Source: Alligator mississippiensis
Lineage: Eukaryota; Chordata; Crocodylia; Alligatoridae
Reading direction: 5' to 3'
DNA: 64,000 nt
Assembly: GCF_030867095.1 (NCBI RefSeq)
Contig: NC_081835.1
Span: 14,640,501-14,704,500 of the forward strand
The translations under genes and the position numbers were made by a program. Of the stretch, positions 24,501-39,301 are shown piece by piece; the first letter of the stretch is position 1; each line of letters starts with the position of its first letter. A model generated the notes under the pieces. It was given only the letters and a program-made list of their open reading frames with translations. It had not been told where the DNA came from and ran no database searches.

Positions 24501-27500
24501 GAATTAGATGCTGAAGTCTTTCCTTTAATTATGATACTTCATCATCAGCTGAGAAGTGTAAGAAAGAGGAAAGGAAAAGCTTTAGAAGCATTTAAATATA
24601 AGCTTACCTTTTAGCACATAAGCAACCCTAGTTGAATTATTCACTTACTTAAATATATGCTTAGCTAGGCTGGAACCAAAATCAGTTTGGAGTATTTCTT
24701 TTGCAAACTAACAGTAATCACTATAATCCAAATGCACAGCTTATTTCCCTGTCATGTCTAAAACTGCAAATTCTATCAATTCTCCTTTTCCCTAAAGGGC
24801 ACCAAGAACGTCCATCATTTTCCAATAAATATTCATCAGTACCAGGACATATTGGGAAAAACATACTTAAGCCCCAGAAACCAGTTTCCCCAGTTCCAGT
24901 GGACTGAATAGAGCTGGGCAGAACGTTCTAGAGAAAAGCGGCAGCCTCTTGAGCTCCATGAATTCAAACCCAAACCCATGAAAGTCTAAAACAAACTGCT
25001 CCTCCCCTGCACGTGTGAATGTATCCCAGCATTTTCTGGGTCTTTTGGGGACAGGAAGTGCAAATGGTGAGACAGTAAGAGGATTGCTGATCTCTTCAGG
25101 TCATTCTCTCCATTTACTTGTAATAACTTAGCAAATCCAAGAGGTTTAGTTCAGATGTTTGTGCCTATTGTACTGCTAGATCTTACTGACCACTCCTCCT
25201 CTGTTGAGTAGAGGCCACAATGCCTTGGGGCAGCAAAACGCTTATCTGTACCTCATTGTTTGTACTTACTTATAGTAGATATCAAGTCTTGAAACCTTTC
25301 CTTAGGAAAGAGGGGGTTTTCCAGTCCTCGGAAATATAGCTTTAAGACCCCAGCAACTGAATTGATGTCTCGTTCATTTTGATCATCAGCAAGGGGGTCT
25401 TCACCTGAACAGATAAAAGGTTTAATTCTAGTTGAATTAGGCAGCAAGCACTGTTCAGCTGACTAGAATTGGAAAACCAGTGATCAAGAAAACAGCATGT
25501 GAAGTGGTAACACTATTTAATTTCCAAGAGTGTCAAGGGCTTAATAAGATAGCGTGTTAAACAACACCATGCTGAGACATGCTATAGTCCAACTTATGGT
25601 AATCAAGGGCACAAGGGTAATTGTCATGGCAAGGATTTACAAACTTTCCAGAAAATTATGCATGGCATTATTTAGTTTTCTTTCATAGTTTTCAGCCTGC
25701 TGCATCTTTTGTATGCAAGACAAGAGCTCATAACTGAGTGAGGTGATAGTTTGAGAGAGCTGCAGAAGACAAGGAATTGTGTGCCAGCACACCTGTGTTA
25801 CACTGAAATCCATGGGATGCCTTTCAGATAACATAACGAGGGCACCAGAGGGCACTGCATGGAGGGATTTAGATATCCATTTCTTAAATGGTAAATGGAT
25901 GTGCAAGTCCCTTAGTTATCTCCAAAAATGCCAAATGGAACCTGCATGGTTGGTATAGATTCAAAAGGATGATTATGATCACACCCATCTGACCCCCATA
26001 TAATACAGGGCATACAATTTCATCTAGAGAAATTATGTTTAAATAAACTCCTTAATTGTGCAATCCTTTCTGCTGTTCTCCTCAGAGAGGCATTAGAAAC
26101 TGCGATCGGTAGAGTCAGCAGACGTACTAGGTAGGCCATATTTTGCTTTATACAAAGCTTAAGTTACAGCTGTAACGACAGTTCGTGCAGCACAGTGCAA
26201 TTAGCCCATTCTCTATATTGCACATGTTATAGTTACCTTGCTGGGGTAATATGAAACCAGGGGATCAAGGAGGCTGACACTCAGCATAGGAGCATTAAAT
26301 ATAGTAACTTTTCTCTAATACTTTATTACTGTCCAGGAAAGCTGATAAAAGAAAAACTCGTGGAAAGCAGAGCCTTATCATATTATCTCATTTCCCCGCA
26401 GAGGAGCTCCCATTCTCCTAGAGAAAAGCATCCCATTTCCTTGTAACAGAAACGCCTGCTGGGCGTGAGTTACAAAAATGCCTCAGGGAAGAATTATGTA
26501 TCAATTCTGATTGAGACTCCCACCCATAGTATCTTCCTCCTCAATAAACTCTAGGAGAGAGTCCAGCCACTCCAGTCTTAATCAATATACCTTGGCAGGA
26601 TCACCTGCCAATCACATACCTCTTTCAAATGAATTTTTGATGTCATTGACTTCAACCTGAGATCCAGGAACTCTAAAAATACCCTGCTGTTGAAGACCTA
26701 GAGAGTGCAAAGTAAAACAGAACAGTGAACGGGATGTTTGTGCCCATCCGCTGGCAATTCAGAATTTCACTTCCTTTGTTTTGCTGAAATCAGATGTGGG
26801 CCACTATGCCATGCTCGCATATTAGGACAATATTTGTCAGAGAACAGTGTCTTTGGAAAGAATATGCAGATGCACTCCAAAAGGAGAGAGCTGGAAAATC
26901 AAGCCTTACTAAGCTCCAGAAAACAAACACTTAATTTGCGGTCAGAAAGGTAAACGGAAATTCGTTGTGGCTGGCGCTACAGAGTATTTTCCATACTGAC
27001 CAGAGCACAGCAATATACAGACGTTGCCATAAATGGCTGAAATCTCACTTTCCTGACCTCCCTTGTCACCATCTCAAGTTGAAAAGAGCCCCAATCCACC
27101 ACCTGCCCAATGATGCAGACAGATAAAATATTTGTGAAACAGGAGGAGATGACAGATAGCTAAAAGTGTGGAGACAAAAGTATCAGGCTGCTTAGAGCCA
27201 ATGGGCAGTGGCTGGTACAATCTGTACCCTGTCTGACCTGACCCCTGGTAGGCAGCATGCTCTTTGAAGACACTTAACTGTTTTCTCCTTTGTTCTTGTT
27301 GAAATAAATGGAAAGAATTATTGGCTAAGGCATGTCTTTTATGTGCAAGAAAAGGAATCATAATCATCATCATAAGATTTTATTTCTACTCAATTTCTCC
27401 AATTGAAGTCCCCATGATCAAACAGCCAGAAGGACTCTCATTGGATCGTGGCCCAAATGAACAATTTAACCCCAAAATAAACACCTACGGGAACTAAATA

Positions 27501-30500
27501 TTTGCCACTCTTGTAAATGACGTCCTAGTTTATGCTGTCAGATTTATAACCCAACCCCATATAGTTAATAAAGATAGATGACACCTCCATTATACTTGGC
27601 TGTGAATTGAAAGTCCTTTATTACTTTTATGCAACAGCTTCCACTGAAATTATAGGCAAACATTAAATTAGCTTACCGTACAAATTGATGTATCGGATGC
27701 AGCTTTCCACTACGAGTGGGATTGCCTGCCCTGAATCCTTAAAAAACAAGGAATTAAGAATTTACTGGCTTGTCAATAAGCGTAAACTGGACATTTATTT
27801 AAGTACAGTATACAAGCACTCAGGTTTGAAAATCAGTGTCATTTAGTTTAGTAAGAGAATAAGCAAGAGAAGGAGGTGCTAAATATGCCAAGCCAGCAAA
27901 GAGGGCTAAATCCACTTATGTGCAGTCAATTATTTATGAAAAAGGCCTCTACTATATGTGTGAAAGGCTGTTTCTCTTTATCTGGTTGGCTGAAAAACAA
28001 AACAGAATAAGGGACAAATGCAACTGAAATGTAATTGCTCTATTTCGAAGGTGGGATATGACCCCCCAAAGACTTGCAATTTACCTGAGTGATGAAATAA
28101 CCTTCCAGCTACAGGATTTACATAAAGAAACAGCCATTGTCAATAGAGGTTACATTATACAAAGAAGTATGTGAAATACATTAATTAGGAACTAAAAATG
28201 GGGGTTGGCCCCAGAATGAATTTAGTTTTCGTATCTTAGCTGCTTTCTCACATAGCCCCTAATGGAATGGGGGTAGACTGCAGGCACATTTGGCTTTGCA
28301 AGTGGATGCTTTTATAGTTTGGGCTACAACAGCATCCCTCAGTTTGACTTAGATTTGGTCTGGAGAGGAGGGCCTCTAGTAAATACCTGATTTCTTGTTC
28401 GAGCATTCCTTCTTCCTCTGACAACACAAAAAAGCAGCAAAGCAGGAGAAAAAGAGAAGGTTAAGCAAGAATAAGATCAGTTAAAGTAAGCATATCACCC
28501 AGAGGCCATGAAAGCTCAAATGCAATGGCAGCTTAGAAAAGTCCAATTCAGGCTCACAGCTTTTCTGCAGCCTTACCCCATCACCTGCTGAGTATGCAGC
28601 ATCTGAGCCTCAGTGATTGGTGAGCATTCAGAAGCTACCTGCCAGATCTGTTCCAATTTTCCTTCTTCCACCTTTCTCCTGCTGAATTGCCCAAAGTTTC
28701 ATTGCATTAAAAGTAGATGCCAATTTTTCCCCTTGTTTCTTCCACAGTTCAGAGGGAAACATAGCATCACAGCCATTCCACAACTGTCCATTCTTGGTGG
28801 GGAGGGTTAGACTTTCCACTGAAGCATTTGCTATCAGGCAGAAGTTTCAGGACCAGACAAACTCTGCTTCCAAGCTGGTGCAGAAACTCCCAGGCTTTTA
28901 AATACACTACTAATGGTTGCCCACAGTACTCTCCTTATTATGTAGGACACCAGTCTATTCAGAGAGGTTTCAATGCAGCTAATTTCTCTAGAATAATATT
29001 TTAACAGGCTGGGTTTTAATGAACATGACATTTTTAAAAATCAATTTAAGTATGGACAATTACATGTATTAAAGAGATTAATGGCTTTCTCTATCTGGGT
29101 TGTCTATTATTCGTGACAATGCGCTAGCCATTTATAAGCACTGCATTTAGGCTTCCTTCTACATAAAAACAGCATAATAGAAGTATCTAAATCAGGGATG
29201 GAAAAGACCTATTAGTTGATCTAATCCAACCTTTGTCAGTGCTGCCTGCTATAATATATTCTCTAGCGCTATATTTACTTTAGGATTAATGGGGTTTTCA
29301 TCACTTCCTTAGGAAGGCTACGCCACAAACAGAATGTGTCGCTGGGTTAGCTTTTGGTGGATCAATTGTTAGGCTATTAGATTTATCCTTTGGGCATAAA
29401 GAGTGATGACTTTTGGAGGCATCTTCAAAGATCTTCAATATTATTCTCAGGCTATTCAGATTTTGCAGCTTGCAGGGGGCAAGAGGATGCTCAGTTGTAT
29501 GCCTAACACATTCAGCTGGTAGGTCTTGGACAGACAACACATTTACACTGATGTAAACAGCCTACACAGTGATAGGCAAAGAGCAGGCAGATGATGTAAA
29601 CCCCTACACCAAGGCAACCTATTTGAATCAGGTGCAGAAATTATCCTGGGATAAAAATCAGGGGTAAAACTAAACTAGTGTATATATTACACTGCTGTAC
29701 TTATAGTCTGCTTTCTTTATCCTGGGGTAGCAGCCTGCTGAATGCAAACAGGCTAATACCTGCTCTGCTGATACCTCGCAGTGAAGTGCTATAAAAGCAT
29801 CTACTGCAAGCAGCTGTCCCAGAATATGAGCCTGCTCTGGATTCAAGTGTCACTTACCTCAATGGATAAAACCAAATTACACCAGCATAAATGTCTTTCC
29901 AGTCCAGTCCGGCCCTTAGTTACATTAGCATTAACCAACTTAATTGATCTGTACCATTGTAACTAAAAAGCATAATTTGGTCCAAAATGATCAAAGGCAT
30001 ATGTCTATGATCAAAGGCAGTTAGACCACAGCTGAGGCAAAGCTGCTAGATTCACTCAAATAGCTGCTGGCTTCTGTACTTTGAGGCTAACAGGAGGGAA
30101 AAGCTATCATCACGTTTCCCGAGTCATATTGTTTGGTGGGTTTTTTTGCAGTGAAGCACTTAAGCACTGACTGAAGTGAGGCACATGCTTAAGCAGAACA
30201 GGATTACATTGCTCAGACAATACAAGCACCTTCCTTCTATTAGATTCCTTCTTCTGCTCCCCAGCCTGTGTCAGAGCAGAACTTTCTGCAAGGGGGAGGA
30301 CCAGTGAGTCTAATAACACACAAGCCAGGCCTGGTTTTATTGCAAATGAATCGTTTGAGGGGCATCTTTTTTCCCCCGATAAGTGCTTGATTTTATTAGA
30401 CGGCATCAGTCAACTCTACCAGCCTTTGGCACTGAAGCTGACTAGATTGATTCTTTTTTAAGTGACACTGAAGAGCTGCACACCCACTCAAGACACCCAT

Positions 30501-33500
30501 ACACAGAATGCTTCAGCAGAAGTCTGCTTTGCTGTCATTCTCTATAACTGGGAGACAATTTTGGAGAGTTTATGCATCATTTGATGTTCTCCTGCAACCA
30601 TGTCAAGGGGAGAAAAAAAAGGGGGGGGGGGCACTGAAATGCTGAGGTAGAGTCTTTTAAAGTTTCTATTTTGAAATTCCTCAAGGAATCCTGCTGGAAG
30701 ACTATGTCCTCCTGTCACCTGGCTTCCTTCCCTCACCTCCACAGCCCTCCTCCTCTCAGGACTGTCTAGGACTCCACCTGCCTGTGAAAGAAGCCAATAA
30801 GTATTTGGTTTTGCATCTTCCCTTCCCCAAACACTACCAGCCCCATCAGTCTGTATAGTGTGATCTTGGAAGATTTTCTCTTTGCTTCCTGCTTGATCTT
30901 CAGCAAATCTCTTTCTATGACAGGTGGATGTGTTGCTGTTTACTACCAGCATGCTCAAATAATAGCATCTTATAGAGCCAAGATGGCTATGCCTGCTGTG
31001 ATAAGATATGGAAGACTGCAATTAACCTGTTGACAGGCCAGAATTGCATCCTGGCTCCACAAGGGTCATTAATACTACCTTTTCCTTCCCAGACGATGCA
31101 GACAGACGTGTGACAGATAATGTAATGAATGCACCAGAAGTGAGAACAGCTATGGATGGAAATCTTCACTGAGGCAAAGAGCATACTAGCCATGTTAATA
31201 GTATGCACAATGCATAGGAAAGACCAGGTCCCAGAAAGGAAAGGAGTTAGCAATTAGGAAAGGAAAGCCACCATTACATTCAGAGCATTCATAGACTCTC
31301 ACTGTCAGCTAGCAAGTACCTTAATGAATGTTTCCATATTGCCGTTAAAGAGTTTATGATTATAGACTGAGAGAGGCCTAGGTCTCCTCATTTTCTGTGG
31401 TTTAGGGGGAAGACATGGGGGCCTGGGAAAAATGGAACAAAAGAAATAAAATAAAATAAAATAAAAAGACACCAACATAAATACAATGATGGGGAAAGAT
31501 CTCAGCAAACAGGATGGGGGAAACAGGGGAAAAAGGCTCTGTGAGAACTAGTGCATTGGCTCCACGCACACCGTGCATCTGTTCTCCCCACCAGCACTTT
31601 CCTGGAGAGTCTGACGCTGCTTCCCCACTTATTGAGATGGCTTAAATGAAGGCAGGGATATTCACTAATTCCATGTCTATGTACTAAACTTACCACGCCT
31701 GGCAACAGTCCTCTCGATACACTGCCCTGCTCTGAGCCAGGGGCTCCTAAGCTGCCAGCAACACTGCCACATCTGCATGGCACCATGGGGGGGACTAACT
31801 GGCATAGTCCATCAGCAGGGCTACACGGCCCATTCAATGCACTAAATAGCCGCTGCCACACTGCTTCTAGGTTAGGAGGCAGCCTGCCTAGACATGGTCT
31901 CATGGGGGCACGGCCTAAGCACTTTAAAGATCACCTCTGCCTGGCAAAGGAATCCATACAGGGGTCCAGTGTAAAACCAGACATGGGTTCGCAGAGGGTT
32001 GTGTCTTCACTATCCCAAAGCCCTTGCCAAGAGTCTGGAGGGGGATAGCCTCATGCGCTTTCACAGACCTCGGACAGATTGCCTAGGCACCAGTCCTATG
32101 AAGAGCTCCAGGCACTGGGCTTCCTTGTGCTTATGCAGAGCTCCAATGAAGAGAGTAAGATGCTAAAATGCAGGAGTTGGGAGGTGGGTCTATTTTGCAG
32201 GCAGCTCATTAGGGAAAAAAAAATCAAGGTTTGGCACCCTAAATTGTCTGAGGCAGAGATATACTCTTCATGCTGGTCTGTAATTTACCCAGAATTACAA
32301 ATCAGAATCCTAGCTACTCCTCTTACCAAAATGTAATGGTAAAATAGCCAAGCTATTATCCCCCATTGCCTGTGATCTCCCAATATGACATGACAAGATT
32401 ATCATCAGCATAACAATGAGAGAGCACTAACAGGACATTACTAGGAGGCTAAAAAAGACAGTTGAAAAAGTGCTTAGGAGTGTTGAACGCTCCTCTCCAG
32501 AAATGACCATGGTAATCAGGGTATAAACACATCTACTAACACTATCTCAATACATTACAGGCCACGCAGAATCTGCTGTAACTAGGCCAAAGAATGCAGA
32601 TGCTGAGCATGTTTGGTCAAGGTCTTGCCTGTTACTCATAGGGAGGTTTCTTTGTCACTCTTCAGGACATGGTGCATCACCATCACAATCTCAGTATCTG
32701 CTGGCAGCTGGGATAACATTTCACAAAAGAAAAAGGCAAACTGTGACACTTTGCAAGGTTTTTTAACAACTTCCTGTGCTTATCCTGGTTCATCACACCC
32801 TCCTGAAAAGTGAATGCTCAGCAGCTGTGAACTCCTCTCTCTTCAGGGACAGATCCAAAATGAAGCACGGCTCTCGCCTGACAAATGGTGGGGACAGGCT
32901 TTCTATCCCCAGACAGAGATCAACCGAGGGATGTAATTTAGCAAATAAATGACGACACCTCTAAATCTTTTGTCACTTAGCTCTTATCTGTAGGGTTACA
33001 GTCAATCCTCTCTGGGTGCTGTCTAGTTGGGGGGAAGGGGAGAGATTCACAGCACATTTTTCTTACAGCCGTTAACACAGGTTGTGGGCTTCTGTTGTTT
33101 TGTCTTCAAAATCAGTGCCTTCCATGCCGCTTTTAAATGTAAAAAAGTCAAGGCAGCCTCCCAGAGGATGCAAAAAGACCTACAACCAGCCAGCAGAACC
33201 CCCCAGTCACCAGTGACATGGGAAGCACAGCACCCACAAACAGCCGGACAAAATAAGCCAGCACGCGGAGCCCAGATTTATGCAAAACATTGCAGCAACA
33301 AGCTGAAATGTGCCACTTGGCAACAAGGCACAGTCCTAAACGAAGAGACCAGATGGAGCGCAGAACAGTAGGAAAGAGCCATTTGGTAAATAAACAGTAT
33401 TTAGAGCTCCGTCTCGCTCCTAAAGAACCCCCTTTCCTTCCAATTCCTCAGGGACTGCCAAAAAACAAGTTAGGATTTTTTATTGTTTTTTAATACATCA

Positions 33501-36500
33501 AAAATGGTGCTTGCAACATTCCTCTAAGAGACAGTCCTGCATCCGGGTCATCTGAAGCAAAACTAGGTGGAGCACAGCTGAAATCTCTCCATTCACTTCA
33601 ATCTGGAAGAGTGTTTTTTAAATCAATTGAGTAAGCAAAAGAATTCCTGGCTGCCATATGTGATTGTTTAAATGTGGCAATTTACTGCAGGCCGAGAAGG
33701 CTTGAATTTCTACAGAGCTGTTCCTTCCCACTGCAAATCACACAGAAGCTTCAGACAGAACTGAGTTCAAGCCCAAAACTGCAGAGAAGTGAGGGTCTGA
33801 CAGACAGCTGGAAAGTGTCAGGGCATCCCAACATGTCCATGAGGAAAGAAACTGAAATGAAGCAGCTCCTAGGTCTTATCTGGTCTTGCTGCACTTACTC
33901 CTTGGGTTACAGGTGGCCCCAACCACAACCAGCACCCCAGAACTGCACAAATGTGGAAGAAGAGACAGAGGCAGCCCACAAAAGTTTACAATCAATACAG
34001 GCAAAGGACTGGAGGCACCAAAGAGTGAAGTGACTCATCCAATTCACACAGCAGGGACTCCAAACCCAAATCTCCAGAGCCTCAATCAAATGTCAAAGCC
34101 TGTGGCCAAGTCCCCTCCTTCACCAAACCACTCAGAGAAATGCACAGCACTTACGGAGCAGCAGAATCAGACCCACTGATGTCAATGCAACACGGGGAAC
34201 CAGCATCCACCTCTGCCCTAGCACTGATGGGTGTGGGTGACCAGTTTGCAGAGGCAGCCCCCCTTATCTCAACTAGCGTGGATAACCCCTGGAAAGCGGC
34301 CCATGGATGTGGAGGAGGCTACTTTCAGCACAGAGGCTGGGCGTTTAACCATTTTGTTCCGATTCCCACTATTCAACCTAACTATATCTTTCAAAATTCA
34401 AATGCGCAGGGCTCAAACAACTCATGCCAAAGGAGGGAAGAAAACAGAATAAAAATCTATTGTCGTTATTCCACCCTAACCTCAGCCCAACAAAACGTTA
34501 TGGATGTTTATGCTGCAAGACACCACAGAAGGGGATTTCATGATTACAGTTCAAATTGGTGCCAGGAGCCTTTTATGCAAAAGTTCTCAGAGAGCCAGGC
34601 TGAATGAACAAGCACAATTTACAAACAGCCATAAATGTTAAAGGTGACAGTTGTGATCCGCTGCTGCATAAATCAGGTTCCTTTAATTAAAAGAAAGAAT
34701 TTGACTCCATGCACTTTTACTGCTTCTAACCATCCCTTCAGCTGACAATTAAGGAGCAGAAATGGCTACAGTCCAGTGAAGAGCCTGTCTGCTGTAAATC
34801 AAAAAGACCAAGGACGATTGCTGCTGTATAATTCCCTCTTGTTGGGTGAGGCTCTACAACAAGGAGATTGTGGCCTTCTGGCTGTATTTAGGCTGTTTGC
34901 GCAGGGCTTGCAGTGCTGCCGAGTAGGAAAGGGAGATTTTCTCCTGTTTGTTTTTCTCCGAGATCCATCAGAAACGAAAGCAAACAAAAGCAGCAGTACA
35001 TCTACGAGCATTGCCACCCTACGTCTAACAGCCTCAGTCAGCCTTTCCTGGGAATACTTTGACGGGCGATACCATTCCCATGGCTCCCAGTCTTGAGAAG
35101 AAAAATACAGAATAAATTCTAGGTACAGTTTTTGTTCTTTGCTTCTCTTTTTCTGGTGTCCTTTCAATCAAATCAGTTGGTCCTTTACCGCAACACCTAA
35201 AGGATCACTAATCCTATGTGTCCTGACCCTTCATCTGCTGCTAGCTGTGGGTCATCTATCTGTGAAGAAACCTTTCCAACAACTGACTCCATCACTCATT
35301 CTGTGATCATCTTGCATCTGTTCTAAGTGGGACCAGTGATGAGGAGACATGGGGTAGCTGGTGATTTGGGCAGGATGTGGAACCAGCCCATGTAGGAGCT
35401 CTCTAGCAGTGTGAGGCTTGCAGCAGGTGAGTAAGCCAGCCTCTGATACTGGGACAACTGGAGGCAGCCCCCTGGAAATCACAACCGTTCCACTACAGTA
35501 GAATCAGGCCCGTGCCTTTATAGCTTTATACCCGAGATACGGGGGACCCCGTTTGCCTTCTGTGGGTCTTGAGAGAAAAAAATGCAGGCCAGGAGACTGA
35601 ACCATGGACCTCTTATGCTGCCAAGCCCTGTGCCCTGAGCTAAGGATTTCTCACTCGCTCATACAGGAATAATGCATGCAGGGCAGTGGAAGCTAACTAA
35701 GCGAGAGGGACCCTTACCTTCACTCAATTGCCCCTTGCCACCGCTGTTTAGCTCCTTTGTGGGTGCTCAGTTCTGGTGGCGTTCTAAGTTACCATGGTAT
35801 GGATCCTTTCCCTGCCACTTGGAAGTAGATTAAGGACCCCAAAATCCTTTGCTGAAGTAGGAAGGTGGGGGGGGGTGCATTTTCCTGTCTGGAAAGGCAG
35901 CCAGCCACAGCAGCCACTATGTATTTCAGCATTTATAAAATTAAATGTTTTTGTTGGTATTGCAAACCCTATTAAACACTGAAGCAGCATTACAGAAAGA
36001 TAATGAGATGGGGTTAACAAGCTGTGGAGAAGGGGCTGACAGCTCTGCTGACCTACAAGGTGGGGAGGCACACCTCTTACAGCTGTAAATCCAGGAAATG
36101 CATAGCAAGTCACTAGAGCTAAATACAACTGCTTCACATCCTTAGCATTCTGAAAATGCAATGAGAAAGGCTTCATCCCCCAAAATTTACCCTCAACTCT
36201 ATATACCACCTCAGATGAAGTCCCAGGGAGCCACTAGCATTTTCTACCTGGCTAGACAATGGGACCGGGTACAGGGTAGTGACCCAGGCACCATCTCAAG
36301 TCCACAAAGCACATCCAGCTCTTGCTTCCACAATGGATTGCAGGGCTGGAGCTCAGAAGGGACAGCCCCTGTGCCACGCAGGCCTAAGACTGGCCTGGGA
36401 TACAACCCAACCTCATCCATCCATCAGGACACTGCAATGCACCGTGCTGACGCAGCACTTCTAGGCACTTCAGAGTTAGTCAGCTGAAAATCATACTGCA

Positions 36501-39301
36501 GCAAAATCCAGGCTCTGTTTGTCATCGTTCTAATTAATGCATTAGACAAAGTAGGAGAGAAGCAGGCCACTGAGAGGGAGAGCCTGGCTTCACCTTCTCC
36601 GGTCCTCACCAAGATCTTCAGCCACAGGAGAGCTGAAGGATTCAGTGACATTTTAAACCCAATGCTCTGGATCAGGAAGCAAACTGTATCTGTCCTGGGT
36701 CTTACCCCCTCGGGCAGAATGAGTCGGATATCTGCCCCCAAGCAGATAAGTAGAGGAAACCCCTCTTACCTGGTGGTTCCACATTCAGCTCTTTCACCTG
36801 GAAAGAAAAACGACACATCAATTGCCATCTTGTTTTCACATCAGTGTCAAGCCTGTATTGTTTTATTACACACGCATGCACACATGCACGCACACACCCT
36901 ACCCACCCACCAGGGTCCTTTCAGCCACAAGTTAATTACTAGTGAAGGCTGAAAAACTGAATGTCCTACATCTTACAGAAGGCTGAGGGTTTCTTTAGGT
37001 TACCTCACTAGCTCTGCCTCTCTTGGATGTCAAAGGCTGCATCTAGTAAGGAGCTGAGTGCCCTCGACTTCCACTGAGATCAGCAGCTCACTGTAGGCCC
37101 AGAGATGGTGCTTTGTTTCTTTTTGTACCCCGTGAGAACTAGCCAGTTCTTTGGCTGGTATAAAGCAATGCAACTCCATGGCTGTTGACACAGCTAGGCT
37201 GACTTATACCGGCTCTAAGCTTGCATCATCTTTTTATACCCTACCAAAAAGAAAGTGCGTGTGCTGATAAGGACTAAAGCCCCAGGGAAGTTTGTTGAAG
37301 TTATGCCACTGCCTCATGGAGGGCCTCTAATACCATCTGAATACTGGAGTATTCAGTAGCTCAGCTTTTCCCATGAGATAACACAGTCCATCTAATCGTT
37401 TCCAGGCAGACTCTATTCTGGCTGTCAATGTTCGTATTCCCTTCATGTATTTATAGTGCCTGGGTTTCATATAAATGGCAGCGTATCACTGGTGATAAGA
37501 TCTATTCATTTTTAAAAGTGAATGTCAACCCACTGATAAAATTGTAAACTCATTTTGCATGCTGTTTGTGCCTTTCTGTCAAGACCAGGAAAGCTGATTT
37601 CCTCTTCATTTTTTATGACACATGAAAGGAAGCAGGCAGGTACACAGCCCTCTTTCCTGCTCTCCATCAGGGTCCAAAGGACTGAGTCCTCAGCCACCTC
37701 CTTGCTGCCCCCTCTGCATCATCCTCAATCATGACATTTCATTATGTCATGGCCACCATGTTTGCTGGCACTCCTTGAATGTCTAGATACCTGAACTACT
37801 GCTGCCCAAACTACTGGGCCAAGACTCAGTAGCAGAATGGACAGGGAAGAGGCTCTGTATTACATCCATATGAATGGGTCACCTTCACGAGGCACAAAGC
37901 TCTTCTTTCCCCACCATATACTCTCTTGCATTAAGGCCCCCAAGGATAGACTGGTTTCCCTCACATCTCTCGCTGGCGATGTCTAGAAGTCTGTTTTGGA
38001 GGATATCCCTCCTCAAAAGCCCTCTTCTCCACCTCCACCACTGCTAGTAGTTCAGCAAATCATCCCTGTTTCCCAGACTTGCGTCCATAGCTCTTTTTCC
38101 TTGACCCTCTTCCACATCCTCCATAGAAAGGCCGCTGCTTTCCCCTGCTCCCTACGAGAATGCAATACGGCCGCCATACAGTTTATTATCAAAGAAGGCT
38201 GGGGAATGCAAAAGCTAAGGTCTGTGGAGCAAGGGCATTCCTCCTCGCTAGCAAAAACATGCGGTGATCTGAAAACTAAGATTCTTTCAGACGAACATCA
38301 GTTTGGGCAGAAACGATTTCAATGTGGCACAGACTACTTGGTGGAACTGCTGCAGGGACCCTAAGCATCAGGATCACCACATAGATGATGGGGGACCACA
38401 TTACACATTTTCACAGGAAATGCTGTGGAAAAGTTTTAGGAGTTCTCACTCAGCTGGAAGGAAATGAAAATGGACTTTAAACACGACACCGTACAACCTG
38501 AAATAAACCATCGCTCTCCCTGCTAAGCCCTGCTTCGTGGTGCTACTTCGGTGTTCTGCAGTGCATCTTCCACAGCCCAGCCATGGCGTGCGCTGATTTG
38601 TGCCATCACCTCAGCACTGTCATCATGAAACAACTGGATTCTCTACACCGATCTCTAGATGGGTGTGACTGCAGCGAGCCACTCGTTCCACCTATGCCCA
38701 CAGATGTTAGAGCCTGAGTTCGGAAACAGCTGCTGGGGGAATCTGTCTGGCAATGTGCAGTGACTGACTATCCAGTACGATCCACATTCCAGGCTGATAT
38801 GAAAGTTAGGACTGCCTCAATAAGGATGTACAAAGGCTGCTATTGTTCTGTTGCAGCAGTGTAAGACTAGGTCACCCAGATAATCCACAGGACTGAAAAT
38901 TCCAGGGGAGGGAAGCATTTAACAGATCCCTGAATAAACTGCAGTTTTCTGATGGCACTCTTGCAGTTCCTTGACATTTTAATGTGATTTTTTGGATGTC
39001 ATTCAGTTTAAAAGAATGCTCCATGTGGAAAGGAATGACAGGATCTGACGGGAAGGAGGATTCTGAGGCTAAATAAACTTGGCGGAGAAAATATGCTTGG
39101 GATATAGCCAACAAAAACTAATTAATTTTTATTACATTAAGATGAGTTGTGTAAGTGGTGCTGTATTATAGTGGGACTTGAGACAACTGATTTCTTTAAA
39201 CTGTTCATTTAAGTAACCCCCACCTTATTGTAGAAATGCCACCAAGAGTTAGAAATCATCTCCAGCTTCTGCAATCTGGAAATAAAATACAAATACACAC
39301 A

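Larger units (their letters stand above)
22622..25269 (-). other. SRGAP3: SRGAP3 intron between RhoGAP exons j and k
   Basis: This 2,648-nt intron holds a CR1-like scrap at about 22861-22945, an A-rich tract at 23338-23370, a non-repetitive stretch at 23530-23760 that could be conserved DNA, and a 382-bp MITE at 24081-24462. Confidence 0.8.
31423..36769 (-). other. SRGAP3: SRGAP3 intron between microexon f and exon g
   Basis: This 5,347-nt intron holds a MIR-like fragment at about 34015-34095 and a non-repetitive AT-rich stretch at about 34480-35100 that reads like conserved regulatory DNA. No coding exon was recognised. Confidence 0.75.

Noticed and set aside
30542..31021. 159-codon minus-strand frame in the intron upstream of exon h
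   Set aside because: No recognisable domain, no suitable splice sites for joining SRGAP3, and a poly-G/poly-A tract runs through it.
35520..35670. tRNA-like fragment near 35.6 kb (gaaccatggacctct, ccctgagcta)
   Set aside because: No complete cloverleaf could be drawn; it may be a decayed tRNA-derived SINE, but similarity was too weak to list.
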